This document shows, one piece after another, positions 7,684 to 12,715 of a stretch of DNA of 12,715 bases. The notes beneath the pieces are model-generated. The model was not told the origin of the DNA and made no database searches. It saw only the letters and a list, made by a program, of their open reading frames with translations. The first letter of the stretch is position 1. Each line of letters begins with the position of its first letter. The position numbers and the translations under genes were made by a program. Source of the DNA: Burkholderiaceae bacterium. Lineage in GTDB: Bacteria; Pseudomonadota; Gammaproteobacteria; Burkholderiales; Burkholderiaceae. The stretch spans positions 1-12,715 of the forward strand of contig CANISN010000027.1 in assembly GCA_947470165.1 (NCBI GenBank). The letters are read 5' to 3'.

Positions 7684-8805
7684 ATGGATGCAGTAGATAT
7701 TTCTTCACTTGGCAGGACTGTTTTATTAGCCACAGTTGCAATCACATTTTTGCTCGGCGCCGCAATGCAAAAGACGGGTTTTTGCAGTATGGGTGCAGTT
7801 TCAGATATTTTTATTATGTCTAGTTGGGATAGATTGAAGCAGTGGTTTCTTGCTATTGGTGTAGCCATTATTGGATTTGCCTTGATGTCTTACGCTGGGC
7901 TCATTGATCCACTCAAAAGTATGTACACCGGTAGTCGATTTTTATGGCTATCTACCTTAGTAGGAAGTACGCTCTTTGGCATAGGCATGGTACTTGCGTC
8001 GGGTTGCGGCAGTAAGACGCTGGTTCGTATTGGTGGCGGCAATCTCAAGTCCATCATTGTGTTTATGGTTCTCGGGCTTTCTGCTTATATGAGTATGAGA
8101 GGATTCCTTGGGGTCATTCGAGTCAATACGCTAGATTCCGTATTCATTGCCCTCAATACTCCGCAAGACTTGCCCAGTATTCTGAGTCCGCTTACTGGTA
8201 TTGCTCGTAATCAACTGCATCTTGCATTGGGTTTGTTAGTAGGCTTTGCCTTTATTGCTTATGCACTGGCTAATAAAGTATTTTGGACTGCCGAAAATCT
8301 ATTCGCTGGCATTCTCGTTGGTCTTGCTATTTGTGCTATCTGGTGGGTCTCAGGAAGTTTGGGCTACGTGGCTGAAGATCCCAATACTTTAGAAGAGGTC
8401 TTTCTGTTAACCAATTCGGGGAGAATGGAAAGCCTTTCTTTTGTTGCTCCTTATGCCTACTCATTAGACTGGCTAATGATGTACAGCGATACATCTAAGG
8501 TGATAACTGTTGGTATTGCTGCAGTCATTGGAATGATCTCTGGTTCTGCATGTATAGCCTTGCTCACCAAAACCTTCCGTTGGGAAAGTTTTCGCAATGC
8601 GGAGGACACCGCTAATCACTTAGTTGGTGCAGCTTTAATGGGCTTTGGTGGGGTAACAGCACTCGGCTGTACTGTCGGCCAAGGCTTGAGCGGAATCTCT
8701 ACATTAGCGATTGGATCACTCCTTGCTTTGCCTGGATTTATCTTTGGTGCGTACTTGGGTTTGCGCTATTTACAGGTCCGCCTCGCTCCTAACCCCTGCA
8801 CTTAA
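7684..8805 (+). CDS. YeeE/YedE family (TsuA-like) sulfur-compound transporter
   Basis: This 373-residue polytopic inner-membrane protein has alternating hydrophobic helices over its whole length. The family cysteine motifs are GFCSMGA (C34), ASGCGSKTLVRIGGG (C108) and ALGCTVGQGLSG (C329), with further cysteines at C217 and C290. In the TsuA/YeeE thiosulfate transporters, conserved pore cysteines in comparable motifs pass thiosulfate inward. By analogy this protein should import thiosulfate or a related sulfane compound, giving the cytoplasm access to the Sox substrate. The internal duplication expected of full-length YeeE shows in the paired cysteine motifs of the two halves. GAGAG at 7671-7675 is the ribosome site. 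Substrate identity is inferred. Confidence 0.85.
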   Translation: MDAVDISSLGRTVLLATVAITFLLGAAMQKTGFCSMGAVSDIFIMSSWDRLKQWFLAIGVAIIGFALMSYAGLIDPLKSMYTGSRFLWLSTLVGSTLFGIGMVLASGCGSKTLVRIGGGNLKSIIVFMVLGLSAYMSMRGFLGVIRVNTLDSVFIALNTPQDLPSILSPLTGIARNQLHLALGLLVGFAFIAYALANKVFWTAENLFAGILVGLAICAIWWVSGSLGYVAEDPNTLEEVFLLTNSGRMESLSFVAPYAYSLDWLMMYSDTSKVITVGIAAVIGMISGSACIALLTKTFRWESFRNAEDTANHLVGAALMGFGGVTALGCTVGQGLSGISTLAIGSLLALPGFIFGAYLGLRYLQVRLAPNPCT

Positions 8806-8826
8806 CACTTAAAATAGATCGAATAT

Positions 8827-9264
8827 ATGCAGATAGATTGGTTGGCTTTCACCCCTGTTCCAGCCTTGCTTGGCGGCATCATGTTAGGCATAGCCGCCAC
8901 CTTATACATTCTCTTGCACGGCCGTATTCTGGGAATCAGCGGGATTATTTCTGGGTTACTTTCTCCAAAGTCTGGTGATGTGAATTGGCGCTTAATTCTC
9001 GTACTTGGAATTATGAGTGCGCCATTCTGGGCAGCATTATTATTTGACATCCACACAAAATCCGTCATTGATGCAGATTGGCCAGCCATCGTAATTGCTG
9101 GCTTGCTAGTAGGATTTGGTGCGAACTATGGTTCTGGCTGCACCAGCGGTCATGGTATTTGCGGCTTATCTCGACTCTCTCCCAGATCTTTAATTGCCAC
9201 CTTAACTTTTATGGGCGCTGGCTTCTTGATGGTATTTGTCATTCGTCATGTGTTGGGTCTATAA
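8827..9264 (+). CDS. Half-size YeeE/YedE membrane protein, PmpA-like
   Basis: The 145-residue product has about four membrane segments. Its signature SGCTSGHGICGLSR supplies C105 and C112 near the end of a glycine-rich helix. It corresponds to one half of a full-length YeeE transporter and is of the kind encoded in pairs, as with PmpA and PmpB of BigR-type operons. Those are thought to move sulfur compounds related to hydrogen sulfide or persulfide handling. No convincing Shine-Dalgarno site precedes the ATG, which lies 21 bases after the preceding stop. The partner gene starts three bases after its stop. I expect the two halves to form one transporter (inference). Confidence 0.85.
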   Translation: MQIDWLAFTPVPALLGGIMLGIAATLYILLHGRILGISGIISGLLSPKSGDVNWRLILVLGIMSAPFWAALLFDIHTKSVIDADWPAIVIAGLLVGFGANYGSGCTSGHGICGLSRLSPRSLIATLTFMGAGFLMVFVIRHVLGL

Positions 9265-9267
9265 ATT

Positions 9268-9705
9268 ATGAGAAGACATTTCAATTTATATAGCCAGTAT
9301 TTTATTGGTGTACTTTTTGGTTTAGGCCTCATTATTTCTGGGATGAGTAATCCTCAAAAAATTCTTAATTTTCTTGATATCACTGGGAATTGGGACCCAT
9401 CCTTAATTTTTGTGATGGGCGGCGCAGTCATTGTTGGGTTGGCAGGCTTTTATTTAGCCTCAAAACAGACCAAAGGCTTTTTTGGTAGCGCTCTCCATAT
9501 TCCCAACAGAAAAGATATTTCGAGACCGTTGGTGATAGGTAGCCTCATCTTTGGCGCTGGCTGGGGTATTGCAGGATTCTGTCCTGGGCCGGCAATTGTT
9601 GCTCTTGGAGCAGGGCATATGAAGGCGCTGGTCTTTGTCCTAGCAATGCTTGCCGGCATGGCTTTTTGCAACCGCTTCTTTACAGGCCATAAGCAGCAAG
9701 TCTGA
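9268..9705 (+). CDS. Half-size YeeE/YedE (DUF6691-type) membrane protein, PmpB-like
   Basis: This 145-residue membrane protein complements the gene just upstream. It carries the conserved SGMSNPQKILNFLDITGNWD segment after the first helix. The second signature, GWGIAGFCPGPAIV, provides C105, and a further cysteine is C134. Both signatures are typical of the second half of paired YeeE/YedE systems. The three-base spacing to the upstream gene indicates coupled translation in a 1:1 ratio. Known family members are linked to sulfur transport. The exact substrate here (thiosulfate, persulfide or sulfite) cannot be read from sequence. Confidence 0.85.
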   Translation: MRRHFNLYSQYFIGVLFGLGLIISGMSNPQKILNFLDITGNWDPSLIFVMGGAVIVGLAGFYLASKQTKGFFGSALHIPNRKDISRPLVIGSLIFGAGWGIAGFCPGPAIVALGAGHMKALVFVLAMLAGMAFCNRFFTGHKQQV

Positions 9706-9754
9706 TTTAGAATTGAAGTAATTTTTTAAATTCCTATTATTTTTTGAGGTTTAG

Positions 9755-10099
9755 ATGAGCCTTCCCATTTCTTGCCATTCCAATCAATTTGGCACACTTG
9801 GTCAAATTGACCCTAGCCATTTGGCTGAGATTGCAAAACAAGGTTACAAGAGCGTAATTAATAACCGCCCTGACTTCGAGGCTGGTCCTGACCAACCAAT
9901 CAATGCAGAAATTCAGGCGCAAGCAGAAGCTCTTGGTTTGAACTATGCCTTTCTACCTGTTATCCCTGGTGCATTTACGCAAGAGCAAGTAGAGGAGATG
10001 GCTCGCTTATTAAAAACGATGCCGGGCCCCATCTTGGCATTTTGTCGTTCAGGTGCGCGTTCTACTACTTTGTATCAAATGGCTCTGCAAGTTCCTTAA
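9755..10099 (+). CDS. TIGR01244-type sulfurtransferase / Blh N-terminal-like domain protein
   Basis: The 114-residue cytoplasmic protein is a single domain of the dual-specificity-phosphatase fold, classed as TIGR01244 and found at the N terminus of Blh (beta-lactamase hydrolase-like protein). The catalytic loop is FCRSGARST with nucleophile C97. VINNRPDFE near residue 34 and the LPVIPGAFTQEQVE stretch are family hallmarks. In BigR operons this domain is fused to an ETHE1-like persulfide dioxygenase and acts in sulfide detoxification. Here it stands alone and is full length for single-domain relatives. It follows the PmpAB-like pair, the usual neighbourhood, with a 49-base AT-rich gap. GAGG at 9746-9749 is the ribosome site. 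Transfer of imported sulfane sulfur is a reasonable guess. Confidence 0.85.
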   Translation: MSLPISCHSNQFGTLGQIDPSHLAEIAKQGYKSVINNRPDFEAGPDQPINAEIQAQAEALGLNYAFLPVIPGAFTQEQVEEMARLLKTMPGPILAFCRSGARSTTLYQMALQVP

Positions 10100-10117
10100 A
10101 TTTTTTTGGCAATTCTG

Positions 10118-10537
10118 ATGCGTATTGAGATCCCCGCTGAGAAAAAGTTTGTTCATGAGATGAATATGCCCATTCGATGGGGTGATATGGACGCGTATGG
10201 TCATGTCAATAACACGGTGTACTTTCGTTACATGGAGCAGGCTAGGGTAGAGTGGATTACTTCGCTTGGATATAGTGTTTCACCTGGAGCGGAATCGATG
10301 CTCATGATCAATGGTTTTTGTAACTTTCATCAACAGCTAAGCTATCCAGGCGAGTTAATTCTGAAGACGTATATCGGCAATATTGGCCGATCAAGCTTAG
10401 ATGTTTATACAACGATGGCCCTAACTACTGAGCCAGAGCTGATGGCTGCTATTGGTGGCGCTACGATGGTGTGGGTGGATCTCAAGTCTGGTAAATCTGC
10501 TCCATGGCCTGATCATGTCCTTAGTAAGTTGCACTAG
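10118..10537 (+). CDS. Hotdog-fold acyl-CoA thioesterase (4HBT / YbgC type)
   Basis: This 139-residue protein belongs to the 4-hydroxybenzoyl-CoA thioesterase group and should hydrolyse acyl-CoA thioesters in the cytoplasm. The active-site segment is RWGDMDAYGHVNN, in which D25 is the likely catalytic aspartate, followed by YFRYMEQARVEW. The second half, SYPGELILKTYIGNIGRSS, fits the family's central helix and sheet. An upstream TTG at 10106 is possible in frame. I prefer the ATG at 10118, although neither has a clear ribosome site, and later in-frame ATGs exist at 10160 and 10166. The gene is 18 bases after the TIGR01244-type gene and eight before mnmH. Its substrate is unknown, and a sulfur role is not evident. 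Confidence 0.85.
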   Translation: MRIEIPAEKKFVHEMNMPIRWGDMDAYGHVNNTVYFRYMEQARVEWITSLGYSVSPGAESMLMINGFCNFHQQLSYPGELILKTYIGNIGRSSLDVYTTMALTTEPELMAAIGGATMVWVDLKSGKSAPWPDHVLSKLH

Positions 10538-10539
10538 GA
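10536..10539 (+). promoter_or_regulatory. Ribosome binding site supporting a TTG start of mnmH
   Basis: AGGA overlaps the stop codon of the thioesterase gene (TAG 10535-10537) and lies six bases before the TTG at 10546. In-frame stops at 10522 and 10525 rule out any earlier start, so the site supports TTG initiation. Confidence 0.6.
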
Positions 10540-10545
10540 TTTTGC

Positions 10546-11628
10546 TTGCAAGTTAGCAATCCTCATATTCTCAACATTGAGAAGTTATCCACCTCTCTTC
10601 ATGAATTTGATGCCATTATTGACGTTCGCTCTCCTGCGGAATTCGCCTTAGACCATATCCCTGGCGCCATTAATCTTCCCGCTCTCAATAACGAAGAGCG
10701 TATTGAGATTGGCACACTATACAAACAAGTGTCTCCATTCGCAGCTAAGAAATTGGGTGCCGCTTTTGTTTCTCGCAATATTTCTCATTATTTAGAGACT
10801 TCACTGGCTGACTTTCCTAGAGAGTGGCACCCGCTAATTTACTGTTGGCGCGGCGGCGAGAGGAGTGGCGCCTTCACTCATATTCTGAATCGGATTGGTT
10901 GGAAGGCGATGCAGCTCGAGAGTGGTTATCAGGGCTTCAGACGCATCGTGATTGATGGTCTTGATCAAGCAGCTCAGAAATTTTCTTTTCAAGTGATTGC
11001 TGGTATGACTGGTAGCGGTAAAACCCGAGTTCTTCAAGAGATTGGTACTCTTGGTGCACAGACTCTGGATCTCGAGGGTTTGGCCATTCACCGTGGCTCA
11101 GTATTGGGCAATGAGCCCAATACTGAGCAACCTTCACAAAAGGCCTTTGAGACCAACTTATGGAATGCTCTTAACTCATTAAATCCCGCCAAGATTGTTT
11201 TTGTAGAATCTGAAAGTAAAAAAGTCGGCGGCTTACATATCCCTGACGCTTTAATGGAGCGCATTCGCAATGGCCAATGTATTGAACTTCGTTCGAGCAC
11301 AAAGACTCGAGTGTCTTGGTTGCTACGGGAGTACCAACATTTTTTATCTGACCCTGAAAGCTTTAAACAAAAACTCAGATTATTGATATCACGTTATGGA
11401 AAAGTACAAATTGAAAAATGGTGCGAGGCTATTGATCAAGGTCACTTCGCAAATTTAGTAGAAGAGTTGCTGTTGATGCATTACGACCCCTCATACCAAT
11501 CCTCAATTGTTCGTAATTTTCCAGCCTATCGAAATGATCACTATGTTGATCTTAAAAGCGATGATGATGAAGCTTTTACAAAAGCTGCAAAAGAGATTAT
11601 CACCAAGGTGAATGCTGAGCAGGTCTAA
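10546..11628 (+). CDS. mnmH: tRNA 2-selenouridine synthase MnmH (SelU)
   Basis: MnmH replaces the sulfur of 2-thiouridine at the wobble position of tRNAs for Lys, Glu and Gln with selenium, through a geranylated intermediate and with selenophosphate as donor. The 360-residue product has an N-terminal rhodanese domain (about 10-140), with IIDVRSPAEF and the active loop YCWRGGERSG (C100). A P-loop ATPase-like domain follows, with GMTGSGKT (153-160) and LEGLAIHRGS. Family length is normal. The start is TTG. No ATG or GTG lies between the in-frame stops at 10522-10527 and the conserved domain. The region encoding HRGSVLGNEPNTEQ contains a perfect inverted repeat (11096-11128). No selD is in view, so selenophosphate supply must be encoded elsewhere. 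A converging gene begins 17 bases beyond the stop. Confidence 0.95.
   Translation: MQVSNPHILNIEKLSTSLHEFDAIIDVRSPAEFALDHIPGAINLPALNNEERIEIGTLYKQVSPFAAKKLGAAFVSRNISHYLETSLADFPREWHPLIYCWRGGERSGAFTHILNRIGWKAMQLESGYQGFRRIVIDGLDQAAQKFSFQVIAGMTGSGKTRVLQEIGTLGAQTLDLEGLAIHRGSVLGNEPNTEQPSQKAFETNLWNALNSLNPAKIVFVESESKKVGGLHIPDALMERIRNGQCIELRSSTKTRVSWLLREYQHFLSDPESFKQKLRLLISRYGKVQIEKWCEAIDQGHFANLVEELLLMHYDPSYQSSIVRNFPAYRNDHYVDLKSDDDEAFTKAAKEIITKVNAEQV
11096..11128. repeat. Perfect 14-bp inverted repeat inside mnmH
   Basis: The left arm GCTCAGTATTGGGC (11096-11109) and right arm GCCCAATACTGAGC (11115-11128) are exact reverse complements separated by AATGA. The repeat lies wholly in the coding frame and could form a strong mRNA hairpin or a DNA cruciform. 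No T tract follows, so it does not look like a terminator. Its role is unknown. Confidence 0.9.
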
Positions 11629-11645
11629 CTGAAAAGCTTCAGCGC

Positions 11646-12715
11646 TTAACTAAAAGCCTGAATACCGGTTTGTGCTCGACCCAAAATCAAAGCATGAATA
11701 TCGTGTGTGCCTTCATAGGTATTGACTACTTCAAGATTAAGCATATGACGGATAACCCCATACTCATCTGAGATGCCATTGCCACCATGCATATCTCTCG
11801 CAAGACGAGCAATATCCAAGGACTTACCACAAGAGTTGCGTTTCATGATGGAGGTAATTTCTGGAGCCGCAATACCTTCATCTTTCATGCGACCTAAACG
11901 TAAGCACCCTTGAAGGCCAAGGGTAATCTCCGTTTGCATATCAGCCAATTTTTTCTGTACCAGTTGATTTGCCGCTAAGGGGCGGTCAAATTGCTTGCGA
12001 TCCATGGTGTATTGACGTGCAGCATACCAACACCACTCAGCCGCTCCTAGTGTGCCCCAGGCAATACCGTAGCGCGCAGAATTCAAGCAAGTAAACGGGC
12101 CTTTGAGACCCGTGATTTCTGGGAATTCATTTTCAGCAGGAACAAAAACTTCATCCATTACGATTTCACAAGTAATGGAGGCTCTTAAACCCATCTTACC
12201 GCTGATCTTGGGGGCGGATAAACCCTTCATCCCTTTTTCCAGAATGAAGCCTCTAATCAGGCCCTCATCATTCTTGGCCCATACGACAAAAACATCTGCA
12301 ATTGGGGAGTTTGAGATCCACATCTTGGATCCCGTTAAAGAAAATCCACCAGGAACTTTTTTGGCTCTTGTAATCATGCCGCCGGCATCTGAGCCATAGT
12401 TGGGCTCAGTCAAACCAAAGCAGCCGATCCACTCGCCGCTAGCTAACTTGGGAAGGTATTTCTGTTTCTGGGCTTCACTACCGAATTCATTGATAGGGAC
12501 CATGACTAAGGAAGATTGCACACTCATCATCGAGCGATAGCCAGAATCAACACGCTCAATCTCGCGAGCGATTAATCCATAGGAAACGTAATTGAGATTA
12601 GCGCCACCGTATTGCTCGGGAATAGTAATCCCCAAAAGGCCCAATTCTCCCATTTCACGAAAGATGGCTGGGTCGGTGGTCTCATTGCGAAACGCATCAT
12701 GAATACGCGGCATTA
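11646..12715 (-). CDS. gcdH: Glutaryl-CoA dehydrogenase (N terminus beyond the right edge)
   Basis: This flavoprotein oxidises and decarboxylates glutaryl-CoA to crotonyl-CoA in lysine, tryptophan and aromatic degradation, in the cytoplasm. About 355 residues are visible, and roughly 40 N-terminal residues lie off the window. The Met at 12713-12711 is internal, because the preceding partial codon continues a typical family stretch of the (L)[11 protein letters not shown] type. Hallmarks are [14 protein letters not shown], the acyl-CoA dehydrogenase signature [49 protein letters not shown], and [20 protein letters not shown] with the catalytic glutamate in YEGT. These favour GcdH over other acyl-CoA dehydrogenases. 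It converges on mnmH and is functionally unrelated to the sulfur genes. Confidence 0.94.
   Translation of the reverse strand, partial: MPRIHDAFRNETTDPAIFREMGELGLLGITIPEQYGGANLNYVSYGLIAREIERVDSGYRSMMSVQSSLVMVPINEFGSEAQKQKYLPKLASGEWIGCFGLTEPNYGSDAGGMITRAKKVPGGFSLTGSKMWISNSPIADVFVVWAKNDEGLIRGFILEKGMKGLSAPKISGKMGLRASITCEIVMDEVFVPAENEFPEITGLKGPFTCLNSARYGIAWGTLGAAEWCWYAARQYTMDRKQFDRPLAANQLVQKKLADMQTEITLGLQGCLRLGRMKDEGIAAPEITSIMKRNSCGKSLDIARLARDMHGGNGISDEYGVIRHMLNLEVVNTYEGTHDIHALILGRAQTGIQAFS

Noticed and set aside
9713-9740. Possible promoter before the TIGR01244-type gene (TTGAAG, 16 bases, TATTAT)
   Set aside because: The predicted transcription start near 9747 would fall inside the GAGG ribosome site at 9746-9749, leaving almost no leader. 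It could still be real only if transcription starts unusually early.
10100-10107. Run of seven T after the TIGR01244-type stop, resembling a terminator tail
   Set aside because: No stable GC-rich stem precedes the run.
10106-10117. TTG at 10106 as start of the thioesterase
   Set aside because: There is no ribosome site before it, and it adds only four residues to a frame with an ATG at 10118.
11629-11642. Short hairpin CTGAA-AAGC-TTCAG between the convergent mnmH and gcdH genes
   Set aside because: The stem is only five base pairs, AT-rich, and has no T tract on either strand, so it is not a convincing bidirectional terminator.
12103-12399. Plus-strand open frame of 98 codons opposite gcdH, and similar antisense frames opposite sox and mnmH
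   Set aside because: They lie wholly within strongly supported genes on the other strand and show no recognisable domain or ribosome site.

Overview
The window looks like a chromosomal piece of a freshwater betaproteobacterium of the Burkholderiaceae, most like Polynucleobacter. This rests on gene order (soxCDYZAXB), moderate-to-low GC by eye, tight gene packing, and the close fit of the partial glutaryl-CoA dehydrogenase to betaproteobacterial versions. The genus is an inference from recalled protein families; no search was run.

Positions 1-5879 hold a thiosulfate-oxidation (Sox) operon on the plus strand: the 3' part of soxC, then soxD, soxY, soxZ, soxA, soxX and soxB. Together they encode the whole periplasmic Kelly-Friedrich pathway. 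SoxYZ carries the substrate on a C-terminal GGCGG cysteine, SoxAX attaches thiosulfate oxidatively, SoxB releases sulfate, and SoxCD oxidises the remaining sulfane sulfur, so the predicted end product is sulfate. A strong GNRA-loop hairpin with a T tract sits between soxX and soxB.

Positions 5876-9705 continue on the same strand with sulfur accessory genes: a secreted DsrE-like protein whose start overlaps the soxB stop, a secreted SoxH-like metallo-beta-lactamase-fold protein, a small secreted monoheme cytochrome c, a TsuA-like YeeE/YedE transporter, and a pair of half-size YeeE/YedE proteins resembling PmpA and PmpB. Next comes a single-domain TIGR01244-type (Blh N-terminal-like) sulfurtransferase/phosphatase-fold protein. 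My reading is that this block moves sulfane sulfur or thiosulfate between the Sox-active periplasm and the cytoplasm. That is inference from family and neighbourhood.

Positions 10118-11628 hold a hotdog-fold acyl-CoA thioesterase and mnmH (selU), the tRNA 2-selenouridine synthase. mnmH starts with TTG and contains a perfect 14-bp inverted repeat inside its coding region. A convergent, partial gcdH (glutaryl-CoA dehydrogenase) lies on the minus strand and runs off the right edge. I saw no RNA genes, insertion sequences, CRISPR arrays or prophage genes, and no gene-free stretch longer than 84 bases. No transcriptional regulator and no soxV, soxW or soxS lies within the window.
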